Shown here in pieces: positions 50,615 to 59,455 of a stretch of 64,000 bases of DNA. The stretch is from Actinoplanes teichomyceticus ATCC 31121 (GTDB lineage Bacteria; Actinomycetota; Actinomycetes; Mycobacteriales; Micromonosporaceae): the NCBI RefSeq assembly GCF_003711105.1, contig NZ_CP023865.1, forward strand, positions 4,427,001-4,491,000. The letters run 5' to 3'. Position 1 is the stretch's first letter, and the number at the start of each line of letters is the position of its first letter. Position numbers and translations under genes: made by a program. Below the pieces are notes generated by a model. It saw only the letters and a program-made list of their open reading frames with translations. It was not told the DNA's origin and searched no databases.

Positions 50615-51948
50615 GTTTGTTCTGCTCCTTGCACGACGGGCCGGCCGAGGGCCCGGTACTCCCAGCCGGCGGCCCGCCAGCTGGCCGGGTCGAGCGCGTG
50701 CCGGCCGTCGACGATCCGCGGCTGCCCGGCCACCGCCGCCATCGCGGACGGCTCGATGTCCCGGAACTCGTTCCACTCGGTCAGCAGCACGACGACGTCC
50801 GCGTCCCGGGCGGCGTCCAGGGCGCTGGTGGCGTACGCCAGCTCGGGGTGCGCCCGCCGGGCGTTGTCCATCGCGGCCGGATCGTAGACCACCACCACGG
50901 CGCCCATCCGGTGCAGGGTCGCCGCCACGTCCAGCGCGGGCGCGTCCCGGATGTCGTCGGAGTCCGGTTTGAACGCGGCGCCGAGCGCGGCCACCCGCCT
51001 GCCCGCCACCTGGCCGCCGCACAGTTCGACGACCAGGTCGACGGTGCGGGCCCGGCGGCGGCGGTTGATGCCGTCGATCTCGCGCAGGAAGCCGACCGCC
51101 TGACCGACGCCGAGCTCCTCGGCCCGGTGCGCGAAGGCGCGGATGTCCTTGGGCAGGCAGCCGCCGCCGAAGCCGAGGCCGGGCCGCAGGAACCGGCCGC
51201 CGATCCGTTCGTCGTAGGCGAGCGCCTCGGCCAGGTCGTGCACGTCGGCGCCGGTGGCCTCGCAGACCTCGGCCATCGCGTTGATGTAGGAGATCTTGGT
51301 GGCCAGGAACGAGTTCGCGGCGACCTTGACCAGCTCGGCCGTCGGCAGGTCGGTGACCTTGACCGGCACACCCTGGGCCAGCACCGGCTCGAACGCCGCG
51401 CGCAGCCGCTGCTCGGCCCAGGCCGAGGTGACACCGAAGACCAGCCGGTCGGGTCGCATGGTGTCGTCGACGGCGAAGCCCTCGCGCAGGAACTCGGGGT
51501 TCCAGGCCAGCTCGACCCGCTCGCCGGCCGGGGCCAGCTCGCGCAGCAGAGCGGCCAGCCGGGCCGCGGTGCCGACCGGCACGGTGGACTTGCCGACCAC
51601 CAGGGCGCGGCGGCGCAGGTGCGGGGCCAGGGCGGTGACGGCCGCGTCGACGTAGGTCAGGTCGGCGGCGTCGGAGCCGGCGCGCTGCGGGGTGCCCACG
51701 CAGACGAAGTGGACGTCGCCGAACTCGCCGGCCTCGCGGAAGTCGGTGGTGAACCGCAGCCGGCCGGACTCCAGGGCCTTGGTGAGCAGTTCGGGCAGGC
51801 CGGGCTCGAAGAACGGCAGCTCGCCCGCGGCCAGCTTGCCGATCTTGGCGGCGTCCACGTCGACGCCGAGCACCTCGAAGCCCAGGACCGCCATGCAGAT
51901 CGCGTGGGTGGCGCCGAGATAGCCGGTGCCGATGACGGTGAGGCGCAT
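50611..51948 (-). CDS. UDP-glucose/GDP-mannose 6-dehydrogenase
   Basis: A 445-residue NAD-dependent enzyme that oxidises C6 of a nucleotide sugar to a uronic acid, most likely UDP-glucose to UDP-glucuronate. VIGTGYLGATHAICMAVLGF is the NAD motif; VGKSTVPVGTA, WNPEFLREGFAVDD and the catalytic Cys in GFGGGCLPKDIRAF are conserved; the C-terminal domain contains AAFKPDSDDIRDAPALDV. ATG 51948 overlaps the stop of the priming transferase (ATGA). It gives the polymer an acidic sugar, and could also supply the uronate substrate of the amino-sugar genes at 17-21 kb, which lack their own dehydrogenase. Confidence 0.93.
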   Translation of the reverse strand: MRLTVIGTGYLGATHAICMAVLGFEVLGVDVDAAKIGKLAAGELPFFEPGLPELLTKALESGRLRFTTDFREAGEFGDVHFVCVGTPQRAGSDAADLTYVDAAVTALAPHLRRRALVVGKSTVPVGTAARLAALLRELAPAGERVELAWNPEFLREGFAVDDTMRPDRLVFGVTSAWAEQRLRAAFEPVLAQGVPVKVTDLPTAELVKVAANSFLATKISYINAMAEVCEATGADVHDLAEALAYDERIGGRFLRPGLGFGGGCLPKDIRAFAHRAEELGVGQAVGFLREIDGINRRRRARTVDLVVELCGGQVAGRRVAALGAAFKPDSDDIRDAPALDVAATLHRMGAVVVVYDPAAMDNARRAHPELAYATSALDAARDADVVVLLTEWNEFRDIEPSAMAAVAGQPRIVDGRHALDPASWRAAGWEYRALGRPVVQGAEQT

Positions 51949-53444
51949 CAGTAAGCCCCTGAGCTGCGCACCACGGCGCTGAGGGTACGGAACAGGATGG
52001 CCAGGTCCATGGCGAGCGACCAGTTCTCCACGTACGACAGGTCGAGCCGGATCGACTCCTCCCACGACAGGTCGGAGCGGCCGGAGACCTGCCACAGCCC
52101 GGTCAGGCCCGGCTTGACCACAAGCCGGCGCAGCATGTCGGAGGGGTAGCCGGCCACCTCGCGGGCCAGCGGCGGGCGCGGCCCGACCAGCGACATGTCG
52201 CCCTTGAGCACGTTGAGCAGTTGCGGCAGCTCATCGACGGAGAACCGGCGCAGCCAGTGGCCGATCGGGGTGATCCGCGGATCCGCACGGATCTTGAAGA
52301 GCTCGCCGTCGTGCTCGTTGAGCGCCCGCAGGTCGGCCAGGCGCTGCTCGGCGTCGACCACCATGGTGCGGAACTTGTACAGCATGAACGTGCGGCCGTC
52401 CTTGCCGACCCGCTCCTGCTTGAAGATCGCCGGGCCGCGGCCGCCCGGGCCGAACATCACCAGCGCGGCCACCACGAGCAGCACCGGCGCCAGGAGCAGG
52501 AGCAGCAGCAGGGCGCCGACCCGGTCGAAGGTGGCCTTGAGGAAGCGGGCGCTGCCCTTGAGCCGGGGGTGCTCGACGTGCAGCATCGGCAGGCCGTCGA
52601 CCGGGCGGATGGTGGTCCGGTCGCCGGCCACGTCGACCAGGGTGCTGGCCACGATCAGGTCGATCTCGTCGCGCTCCAGCTGCCAGGCGAGCCGGCGCAG
52701 CGCGGGGCCGTCGATCTCCGGGCAGGCCAGCACGATCACGGTGTCCGCGTCGGCGCGGGCGACCGCCGAGTCGACCGCGTCGAAGGTGCCGTAGACCGGC
52801 GGCATCCCGGCGGCGAACGTCTTCGGGCTCGGGGTGGCCGGCAGCACCGCGCCGATCACGCCGAGGCCGTGGTAGCGCTCGCGGCGCAGCCGGCGGGTCA
52901 TGTCGGAGACCGCCTTCTCGTGGCCGACCAGCAGCACCCGGTGCAGCCGCTCGCCGCGGCCCCAGCAGCGGTGCAGACGCTGGCGGTAGAGGTAACGCGC
53001 GCCGAGATCGACGGCGATGGCCAGGGGCAGGGCGATGCTCACGTACCCGCGCGCCAGCCGCAGGTCGAACGCGAAGGAGACGATCGCCAGGGCGGCGGTC
53101 AGGGCGACCCCGGAGCGGAACACCCGGGCGTACTCGTCGGTGCCGACGAACAGGTGGCGCGGCTCGTAGGCGCGGTTGGCCGACAGGCAGGCGATCCAGG
53201 CGAGCGGCAGCACGGCCGTCAGCAGGATGTAGCCCTTCATGTTCGGCTCGTTGCCGCCCGGACCGAACCGCAGCACCAGCGCCCAGCAGGCGGCGCCGAG
53301 ACCGACGGCGTAGTCGATCAGGTACAACGTCCGGGCGTACCGGTTCTGCCAACCGGCACGCGTCTCACCGGCCCGCTTTCCCTGTCTGAGCTGCGAAGCT
53401 CTCTCGCCCAGGTCCACCGTGGCCAGTGATTCGATTGTCTGCAC
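51948..53444 (-). CDS. Undecaprenyl-phosphate sugar-1-phosphate transferase (polyprenyl glycosylphosphotransferase)
   Basis: A 498-residue membrane enzyme that loads the first sugar-1-phosphate on undecaprenyl phosphate. The N-half has four or five helices (from TLYLIDYAVGLGAACWALVL) and a Rossmann-like domain (HRVLLVGHEKAVSDMTRRLR). The C-half is the catalytic PGT domain: ATFDRVGALLLLLLLAPVLL helix, FKQERVGKDGRTFMLYKFRT, RRFSVDELPQLLNVLKGDMS with the DE dyad, LVGPRPPLAREVAGY and KPGLTGLWQVSGRSDLSWEE. It resembles WbaP/WcaJ/ExoY, so glucose or galactose is likely. GTG 53444 is set by MQTIES-type family starts; the frame upstream is not similar. It heads the dehydrogenase-CelD-GT2 operon. Confidence 0.92.
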   Translation of the reverse strand: MQTIESLATVDLGERASQLRQGKRAGETRAGWQNRYARTLYLIDYAVGLGAACWALVLRFGPGGNEPNMKGYILLTAVLPLAWIACLSANRAYEPRHLFVGTDEYARVFRSGVALTAALAIVSFAFDLRLARGYVSIALPLAIAVDLGARYLYRQRLHRCWGRGERLHRVLLVGHEKAVSDMTRRLRRERYHGLGVIGAVLPATPSPKTFAAGMPPVYGTFDAVDSAVARADADTVIVLACPEIDGPALRRLAWQLERDEIDLIVASTLVDVAGDRTTIRPVDGLPMLHVEHPRLKGSARFLKATFDRVGALLLLLLLAPVLLVVAALVMFGPGGRGPAIFKQERVGKDGRTFMLYKFRTMVVDAEQRLADLRALNEHDGELFKIRADPRITPIGHWLRRFSVDELPQLLNVLKGDMSLVGPRPPLAREVAGYPSDMLRRLVVKPGLTGLWQVSGRSDLSWEESIRLDLSYVENWSLAMDLAILFRTLSAVVRSSGAY

Positions 53445-53756
53445 GCCTCTGCCCCCATTGGCTGCGATCAATCCATTATGATATTTAACCGGCAAACCGG
53501 ACACGCCGGCCGCACCCACGCCGCAGCGCCTCCGGCGCTCAGCAGTGACCGGCGGGACACACGTCGGCGACCCACCGGACACATGAGACAGACTGCTGAA
53601 CCGTAGCCGGTCGGCGCTACACCTTTACGTCCGGCGCAAATGGCGATTCGGATGAGGGTGGAAGACCAAGCCGTGCAAGCCGTTCAGATCGGACCTGTCC
53701 GCATTTCTGAACTCACATACTACGAATGCCCGGACAGGTCAATCAGACACTCCGAA
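53445..53756. promoter_or_regulatory. Control region upstream of the priming-transferase operon
   Basis: These 312 bases hold no gene. Two parts are notably AT-richer than the window: 53470-53490 (ATTATGATATTTAACC), where TATCAT/CATAAT on the minus strand could be the -10 box of the priming transferase, and 53700-53780. A dyad lies at 53692-53740. The length, AT content and dyad mark it as the main control region of the exopolysaccharide operon. Confidence 0.6.
53692..53740. promoter_or_regulatory. Dyad GACCTGTCCG ... CGGACAGGTC
   Basis: The arms 53692-53701 and 53731-53740 are perfect 10-base inverted copies separated by 29 bases; CATT and AATG extend the match with a two-base bulge. It begins 17 bases after the rmlC stop (minus strand) and lies about 250 bases upstream of the priming transferase start. 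It may be a terminator for rmlAC or an operator for the exopolysaccharide operon. Confidence 0.5.
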
Positions 53757-54368
53757 CTATTGACTGTAATCAACACGACCTAATGTTTCGGCGTAGTCAC
53801 GGCAGGCGTCGTACCGGGGCAGCAGGCCGGCCTGCCGGGCCTGCGACAGCGTCGGCGCCGCGGCGTCCTTGGGCGACAGCGACGGCGCCCCGGCCGGCCA
53901 GGTGATGCCCAGCTCCGGATCCAGCGGATGGACGCCGTGCTCGTGCCCGGGCCGATAGGTGGCCGAGCACAGGTACGCCACGGTGGCCCCCTCGGTCAGC
54001 GCGCAGAACCCGTGCCCGAGCCCTTCGGCGAGGTAGACCGCCCGCCGGTCCTGGTCGTCGAGCGTGACCGCCTCCCACTGCCCGAAGGTCGACGAGCCGA
54101 CCCGGATGTCCACCACCACGTCCAGGACCGCGCCGGCCACACACGTCACGTATTTCGCCTGGCCCGGCGGCACGTCGGCGAAATGCACGCCACGCACCAC
54201 CCCCCGGGTCGAGGTGGACAGGTTCGCCTGGGCCAGGTCGAGCCGGTGGCCGACGGCCGCGGCGAGGTGGTCGAACCGGTACCACTCCAGGAACGAGCCG
54301 CGCTCGTCGGTGTGCCGCACCGGGGTGACCTCCCACGCCCCCTCGATGCTCAACGGCCGAACCTTCAC
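53757..54368 (-). CDS. rfbC: dTDP-4-dehydrorhamnose 3,5-epimerase
   Basis: A 203-residue cupin enzyme converting dTDP-4-keto-6-deoxyglucose to dTDP-4-keto-L-rhamnose. [53 protein letters not shown] (catalytic His in RGVHF), [20 protein letters not shown], and [12 protein letters not shown] follow RmlC closely; the Tyr near the end of [15 protein letters not shown] is the acid. GTG 54368 overlaps the rfbA stop (GTGA). It acts in the cytoplasm for rhamnosyltransferases of this locus. It is second and last gene of the rfbAC pair. Confidence 0.94.
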   Translation of the reverse strand: MKVRPLSIEGAWEVTPVRHTDERGSFLEWYRFDHLAAAVGHRLDLAQANLSTSTRGVVRGVHFADVPPGQAKYVTCVAGAVLDVVVDIRVGSSTFGQWEAVTLDDQDRRAVYLAEGLGHGFCALTEGATVAYLCSATYRPGHEHGVHPLDPELGITWPAGAPSLSPKDAAAPTLSQARQAGLLPRYDACRDYAETLGRVDYSQ

Positions 54369-55249
54369 CGGACACCTCCGAACGGGCCGCTCTCCAACAG
54401 GCGCTCCAGATACCCGCCGTACCCGCTCCGGAGCAGCGGCCGGGCCAGCTCGCGCAGCTGGCCGTCGGAGATGAAGCCGGCCCGCCAGGCGGCCTCCTCG
54501 ACACAGCCGATCTTCAGGCCCTGCCGCTCCTCGATCACCCGGACGTACTCCGAGGCCTGCACCATGGACTCGAACGTGCCGGTGTCCAGCCAGACCGTGC
54601 CGCGGTCGAGCACCGTGACGTCGAGCCGGCCACGGCGCAGGTACTCCTCGTTCACCGCGGTGATCTCCAGCTCGCCCCGGTCGCTGGGGTGCAGCCCCTC
54701 GGCGATCCGCACCACGCCGGGTTCGTAGAGGTACAGGCCCGGCACGACGTACCGGGACTTGGGCTTCTCCGGCTTCTCCTCGATGGAGATCACCCTGCCG
54801 GACTCGTCGAACTCGACGACGCCGTAGCGCTGTGGGTCGGCCACCGGGTACGCGAAGATCCGCCCGCCGGACGGCCGGGCGGAGCGGGCGAGCTGCCCGT
54901 CGAGCCCGATGCCGTGGAAGATGTTGTCGCCGAGGATGAGCGCGACCGGCTCGTCGCCGATGAAATCCGCACCGATGCGGAAAGCCTGGGCGATCCCGTC
55001 CGGTTTCGGCTGCTGCGCGTAGGACAGGGCGAGCCCGAAACGGTCGCCGTCGCCGAGCAACCGCCGGAAATGCGGCTGGTCCTCCGGAGTGGTGATGATC
55101 AGAATCTCCCGGATTCCGGCGGAGACCAGGGTCGTCAACGGGTAGTACACCATCGGTTTGTCAAAAATCGGCATAAGCTGTTTCGACATGGCCATGGTGA
55201 TGGGCCACAAGCGGGAGCCGGTGCCACCGGCCAGCAGTATTCCGCGCAC
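54365..55249 (-). CDS. rfbA: Glucose-1-phosphate thymidylyltransferase
   Basis: A 294-residue nucleotidyltransferase making dTDP-glucose from dTTP and glucose-1-phosphate, the first rhamnose step. The signature is [71 protein letters not shown] and [17 protein letters not shown] are conserved, and [17 protein letters not shown] closes the site. GTG 55249 has no clear ribosome site. A TAGTCT box (minus strand, 55256-55261) lies six bases upstream, so the mRNA may be leaderless. It diverges from rfbB over only 45 bases. Confidence 0.95.
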   Translation of the reverse strand: MRGILLAGGTGSRLWPITMAMSKQLMPIFDKPMVYYPLTTLVSAGIREILIITTPEDQPHFRRLLGDGDRFGLALSYAQQPKPDGIAQAFRIGADFIGDEPVALILGDNIFHGIGLDGQLARSARPSGGRIFAYPVADPQRYGVVEFDESGRVISIEEKPEKPKSRYVVPGLYLYEPGVVRIAEGLHPSDRGELEITAVNEEYLRRGRLDVTVLDRGTVWLDTGTFESMVQASEYVRVIEERQGLKIGCVEEAAWRAGFISDGQLRELARPLLRSGYGGYLERLLESGPFGGVR

Positions 55250-55255
55250 TGACGA

Positions 55256-55286
55256 AGACTAATCACAGTGGACCCGGTAGTACACT
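55256..55286. promoter_or_regulatory. Back-to-back -10 boxes of the divergent rhamnose operons
   Basis: In the 45 bases between the two GTG starts, TAGTCT on the minus strand (55256-55261) and TACACT on the plus strand (55281-55286) both fit the TANNNT -10 pattern. Each ends 6 to 8 bases from its GTG, where transcription would begin. Neither gene has a ribosome site, so both mRNAs are probably leaderless, as is common in actinobacteria. Confidence 0.5.
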
Positions 55287-55294
55287 CGCCCGCT

Positions 55295-56272
55295 GTGCAG
55301 ATCTTCGTGACCGGCGGCGCCGGTTTCATCGGTTCGGCCTATGTCCGGGCGGTACTAAAGGATGAATTCGCGGGCGCGGCCGGCGCCTCGGTGACCGTCC
55401 TGGACCTGTTGTCCTATTCCGGCAACCTCGCCAATCTGCCGGTGACGGATTCCCGACTGCGCTTCGTGCGCGGGGACATCACCGACGCGGCGCTGCTGCG
55501 CGAGCTGCTGCCCGGCCACGACGCGATCGTCCACTTCGCCGCCGAGTCGCACGTGGACCGCTCGATCAGCGGGGCGCTGCCGTTCGTCACCACCAACGTG
55601 CTCGGCACCCAGGTGCTGCTGGACGCGGCGCGGGAGGCCGGCGTCGGCCGCTTCCTGCACGTCTCCACCGACGAGGTGTACGGCTCGATCGACGCCGGCT
55701 CCTGGACCGAGACGTGGCCGCTCGCGCCGAACTCGCCGTACGCCGCCTCGAAGGCCGCCTCCGACCTGCTGGTGCTCGCCGCCCACCGCACCCACGGGAT
55801 GGACGTGGTGGTCACCCGGTGCTCCAACAACTACGGCGCCCACCAGTTCCCGGAGAAGGTCATCCCGCTGTTCGTGACCAACCTGCTGGACGGCAAGCCG
55901 GTACCGCTCTACGGCGACGGCGGCAACGTCCGCGACTGGCTGCACGTCTCCGACCACTGCCGGGGCATCCAGCTCGCGCTGGAGAAGGGCCGGGCCGGCG
56001 AGGTGTACAACATCGGCGGCGGCACCGAGCTGACCAACCGCGAGCTGACCGGCCGGCTCCTGCAGGCCTGCGGCGCCGGGTGGGACATGGTCCGCCCGGT
56101 CGCCGACCGCAAGGGCCACGACCGCCGGTACTCCCTGGACATCAGCAAGATCAGCAACGAGCTCGGGTACGCCCCGCAGGTCACCCTGGAGCAGGGCCTG
56201 GCCGCCACGGTCGCCTGGTACCGGGACAACCGGGCCTGGTGGGAGCCGCTGAAGACCCGGGCCGGGCTCTGA
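55295..56272 (+). CDS. rfbB: dTDP-glucose 4,6-dehydratase
   Basis: A 325-residue extended SDR catalysing the second rhamnose step. FVTGGAGFIGSAYVRAVL is the NAD motif, HFAAESHVDRSISG, STDEVYGSI (Thr/Asp/Glu catalytic set) and YAASKAASD (Tyr and Lys) are typical, followed by RCSNNYGAHQFPEKVIPLF. GTG 55295 places VQIFVTGG at the usual start; an upstream GTG (55268) would add nine residues but precedes the probable promoter. The stop shares bases with the rfbD start (TGATG), coupling the two. Confidence 0.94.
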   Translation: MQIFVTGGAGFIGSAYVRAVLKDEFAGAAGASVTVLDLLSYSGNLANLPVTDSRLRFVRGDITDAALLRELLPGHDAIVHFAAESHVDRSISGALPFVTTNVLGTQVLLDAAREAGVGRFLHVSTDEVYGSIDAGSWTETWPLAPNSPYAASKAASDLLVLAAHRTHGMDVVVTRCSNNYGAHQFPEKVIPLFVTNLLDGKPVPLYGDGGNVRDWLHVSDHCRGIQLALEKGRAGEVYNIGGGTELTNRELTGRLLQACGAGWDMVRPVADRKGHDRRYSLDISKISNELGYAPQVTLEQGLAATVAWYRDNRAWWEPLKTRAGL

Positions 56273-57117
56273 TGCGCTGGCTGATCACCGGCGCCGGCGG
56301 GATGCTCGGCCGGGACCTGCGGGCGGTGCTGGCCGAGAGCGGGGAGACCGACGTGGTCGCGGCCACCCGCGCCGACCTGGACATCACCGGCGCCGATCGG
56401 GTGCGCGAGGCGGTCCGCGGCGCGGACGTGGTGATCAACGCGGCGGGCTGGACCGACGTGGACGGCGCGGAGACCGCCGAGGAGGCGGCGACCGCGATCA
56501 ACGGGCACGGCGTCCGGCACCTGGCCGCCGCGGCCGGCCGGCGGCTGATCCACCTCTCCACCGACTACGTGTTCGACGGGACGGCCACCACGCCGTACCC
56601 GGAGGACGCCCCGCAGGCGCCGGTCAACGCCTACGGCCGCGGCAAGGCCGCCGGCGAGCGGGCGGTGCTGGCGGCCGGCGGGTTCGTGGTCCGGACCGCC
56701 TGGTTGTACGGCGCGCACGGCCCGAACTTCGTCCGCACCATGCTGCGCCTGGCCGCCGAGCGCGACACCGTCGCGGTGGTGGACGACCAGCAGGGGCCAC
56801 CCACCTGGTCGTACGCCCTCGCCCACCAGCTGGTCGCGCTGGCCCGCGCGGCGGTCACCGGGCGGGCCGCCCCGGGCGCCTACCACGGCACCGCAGCCGG
56901 CTCCACCACGTGGTACGGCCTGGCCCGTGCGGTCTTCGCCGAGGCCGGCCTGGACCCGGCCCGGGTCCGGCCGACCACCAGCGACCGCTTCCCGCGCCCG
57001 GCCCGGCGGCCGGCCTACAGCGTGCTCGGGCACGCCCGCTGGGCCGGGACCGGCGTCGCCGCCCTGCCGGACTGGCGCCCGATGCTGGCCGAGGCGATGC
57101 CGCGGCTGCGCGCCTGA
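56272..57117 (+). CDS. rfbD: dTDP-4-dehydrorhamnose reductase
   Basis: A 281-residue NADPH-dependent reductase giving dTDP-L-rhamnose, the last step. WLITGAGGMLGRDLRAVL is the cofactor motif; NAAGWTDVDGAE, HLSTDYVFDGTA and YGRGKAAGERAVL (catalytic Tyr and Lys) are typical of RmlD; RTAWLYGAHGPNFVRTML is the usual later block. With rfbB it forms an operon facing rfbAC, so all four rhamnose genes lie within 3.4 kb of the priming transferase. Confidence 0.94.
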   Translation: MRWLITGAGGMLGRDLRAVLAESGETDVVAATRADLDITGADRVREAVRGADVVINAAGWTDVDGAETAEEAATAINGHGVRHLAAAAGRRLIHLSTDYVFDGTATTPYPEDAPQAPVNAYGRGKAAGERAVLAAGGFVVRTAWLYGAHGPNFVRTMLRLAAERDTVAVVDDQQGPPTWSYALAHQLVALARAAVTGRAAPGAYHGTAAGSTTWYGLARAVFAEAGLDPARVRPTTSDRFPRPARRPAYSVLGHARWAGTGVAALPDWRPMLAEAMPRLRA

Positions 57118-57129
57118 GCCCGGGACCGG

Positions 57130-57870
57130 TCAGCGCGGTTCGGCCAGCCACTGGCCGAAGGTCTGCGTGCCGCGCACGCCGGGGCGGTCGGGCAGGTTGC
57201 CGCCGGTGGCCATCGCCCGTCCCGCCCGCCCCGGCATCGGCACGCCGAGCACCAGCTTGCGCGGGCCGTGCCGGCGGGCGGCCCGGCGCACCATGTCGGC
57301 CAGCGGCACCGGCTCCGGCCCGGCCATCTCCGGGGCCATGCCCAGCGGCGGGCCCGCGGCCAGCCGGACCAGCTCGGCGGCCACCTCGCGGGCCGCGACC
57401 GGCTGGCTGAGCATCCTGGGCACCACCGCGACCGGTCCGGGGAAGCGGGTCAGCGACTGCACGGCGAACTCGTGGAACTGGGTCGCGCGCAGCACGGTGG
57501 CCGGCACGCCACCGGCCAGCGCCACCTCCTCCTGCCGCAGCTTCGCCCGGTAGTAGCCCCACGGCACACGATCCACGCCGACGATCGAGAGCAGCACGTG
57601 ATGGGTCACCCCGGCCCGCCGCTCCGCCTCCTGCAGCGTGCGGGTGACCGTCTCGAAGAACCGGGTGGCCACGCCCCGGTTCATCGTCGCGATGTTGGTC
57701 ACGTCGATCACCACGTCGGCGCCGCGCAGCGCCTCGTCCAGCCCGGCCCCGGTGGTCACGTCCACCCCGGCCGACCGGGCGATCACCACGGCCTCGTGGC
57801 CCGCCGCCCGGGCCTGCCCGACCACCAGCCTGCCGATCATGCCGGTGCCACCGGCCACCGCCATCCGCAT
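57130..57870 (-). CDS. NAD(P)-binding NmrA-like atypical SDR
   Basis: A 246-residue cytoplasmic protein of the atypical SDR group. MAVAGGTGMIGRLVVGQARA is the cofactor motif; VIDVTNIATMNRGVATRFFE, HHVLLSIVGVDRVPWGYYRA and LRATQFHEF are typical of NmrA/YwnB-type proteins, which bind NAD(P) and often lack clear enzyme activity. ATG 57870 is preferred (AGAGG eight bases upstream); GTG 57879 is nearly as good. It converges with rfbD with only 12 bases between stops. Not obviously part of polysaccharide synthesis. Confidence 0.87.
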   Translation of the reverse strand: MRMAVAGGTGMIGRLVVGQARAAGHEAVVIARSAGVDVTTGAGLDEALRGADVVIDVTNIATMNRGVATRFFETVTRTLQEAERRAGVTHHVLLSIVGVDRVPWGYYRAKLRQEEVALAGGVPATVLRATQFHEFAVQSLTRFPGPVAVVPRMLSQPVAAREVAAELVRLAAGPPLGMAPEMAGPEPVPLADMVRRAARRHGPRKLVLGVPMPGRAGRAMATGGNLPDRPGVRGTQTFGQWLAEPR

Positions 57871-57982
57871 CCCGTCCACCTCTCTCGTACCTCGGTCCCA
57901 TTCATGGACGAGACAGCCGGCGCGGATGTGACCTTCGCCGGCGCCCTGGGCCGGCGCCGGTCCGGCACGCGATCATGGCCGG

Positions 57983-58552
57983 ATGGAGATCACCACCTGG
58001 TACCTGGAGCAGACCGATCCCGCCCAGCTGGTCCCCGGCGGCGCTCCGGCCGTGCCGGTGCAGGTCGTCCGGGCCGAGCTGCCCTCGCCGGAGCTGAGCC
58101 GCTTCCTCTACACCGCCGTCGGCGGCGACTGGTCCTGGACCGACCGCCTGCCCTGGACCTGGCAGCAGTGGCTGGACCATCTCGACCGGCCGGGCGTGGA
58201 GACCTGGGTGGCGTACGTGCGGGGCACCCCGGCCGGCTACGTCGAGCTGGACGGCACCCGCCCCGGCGAGGTGGAGATCGTCTACTTCGGGGTGCTGTCG
58301 CCGTTCATCGGCCGGCGCATCGGTGGCTTCCTGCTCGGCGTGGCGCTGGAGAAGGCGTGGTCGCTGGCCGGCCGGTGGCCCGCTCTGCCGCCGGTCACCC
58401 GGGTCTGGCTGCACACCTGCAGCCTGGACGGACCGGCCGCGCTCGCCAACTACCAGGCCCGCGGCCTGCGGGTCCAGCGCACCGAGACGACCATCGCCGA
58501 GGCCCCGGCCGAGGCGCCGGGCCCGTGGCCGGGCGCTGCCCGGCCACGCTGA
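57983..58552 (+). CDS. GNAT-family N-acetyltransferase
   Basis: A 189-residue acetyltransferase. The acetyl-CoA region is seen in VEIVYFGVLSPFIGRRIGGF, LLGVALEKAW (motif A, Q/RxxGxG/A-like), and VWLHTCSLDGPAALANYQAR with GLRVQRTE forms motif B. Related small GNATs act on amines of small molecules; the substrate is unknown. ATG 57983 follows ATGGCCGG without a strong ribosome site. The gene stands alone between two minus-strand genes. Confidence 0.82.
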   Translation: MEITTWYLEQTDPAQLVPGGAPAVPVQVVRAELPSPELSRFLYTAVGGDWSWTDRLPWTWQQWLDHLDRPGVETWVAYVRGTPAGYVELDGTRPGEVEIVYFGVLSPFIGRRIGGFLLGVALEKAWSLAGRWPALPPVTRVWLHTCSLDGPAALANYQARGLRVQRTETTIAEAPAEAPGPWPGAARPR

Positions 58553-58594
58553 CCGATCCGTCCCGGCGGCGGGCTCCCGGCCGCCCGGTACGGC

Positions 58595-59455
58595 TCAGCC
58601 GGGCTTGACCGCGATGCGCCCGGGACCGACCGGCAGCAGCAGCAGCCGCGCGCCGGTCTGCGCGACGAACTCGTCGACGGCGTCCCGCGCCCCCTGGAAG
58701 GTCCCGTAGTCGTCGATGATCAGCACACCGCCGGGGGCCAGGCGCTCGTACAGCGACACCAGCTCGTGCCGGGTGGACTCGTACCAGTCGGTGTCCAGGC
58801 GCAGGATCGCGATCCGCTCCGGCGCCCGGGCCGGCAGGGTCGTCTCGACCGGCCCCTGGACGTAGTGGATCCGCTCCGGCGGGTACGGGATCGCCGCCAG
58901 CCCCTGACGGACGTCGGCCAGGCTGGCCACCGCCCAGATCCGCGCCGTCCGGGGCTGCGTGCTCAGCAGGTCCGCGACCGGCCGCCCGCCGTAGGTCAGG
59001 TCCTTGTCGGTGGGCGGCGTCATGCCGTCGAAGGTGTCGAAGAGGTAGAGGTCCCGGGTGGTCTCCCCGATCGCGAGCAGGGTGCGCGCCACCACGTGCA
59101 TGCTGCCGCCCCGCCACACCCCGCACTCCACGATCGCCCCGGGGATGTCGTGCTCCACCACGTACCGGGTGGCCAGGTACAGCGCGTAGCGCTTCTCCTT
59201 GCGGGTCATCGTGTACGGCAGGGCGGCGCGCAGGATCGGCACGGCCAGCTCGTCCCAGTCGGCGGGGTAGGTCTCCTCCGCCGGCGGTCTGCCGGGACGC
59301 TCGGCCACCGGGGGCGGGGCGCTCTTCGCCGGTTGCCGCCCGCCGTTCGGCCGGCGCGGCACGGCCCGGGCGATCCGGTAGCCGGTGGTCGAGGTGAGCA
59401 CGTGGTTGATGCCGGACTTCAGCGACCGGCGCCAGCGTTTCCCGGTCCCGGTCAT
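58595..59455 (-). CDS. TylF/MycF-family O-methyltransferase
   Basis: A 286-residue SAM-dependent methyltransferase of the macrocin O-methyltransferase family, which methylates sugar hydroxyls using Mg. GAIVECGVWRGGSMHVVART is the SAM motif, LYLFDTFDGMTPPTDKD the next block, LRLDTDWYESTRHELVSLYE contains the metal and catalytic Asp residues, and GGVLIIDDYGTFQGARDAVD the second metal pair. An N-terminal basic, Pro-rich extension (about 1-60) is unusual. ATG 59455 overlaps the GT2/CDP-glycerol-transferase stop (ATGA), so it probably methylates a sugar of the same polymer. Confidence 0.9.
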   Translation of the reverse strand: MTGTGKRWRRSLKSGINHVLTSTTGYRIARAVPRRPNGGRQPAKSAPPPVAERPGRPPAEETYPADWDELAVPILRAALPYTMTRKEKRYALYLATRYVVEHDIPGAIVECGVWRGGSMHVVARTLLAIGETTRDLYLFDTFDGMTPPTDKDLTYGGRPVADLLSTQPRTARIWAVASLADVRQGLAAIPYPPERIHYVQGPVETTLPARAPERIAILRLDTDWYESTRHELVSLYERLAPGGVLIIDDYGTFQGARDAVDEFVAQTGARLLLLPVGPGRIAVKPG

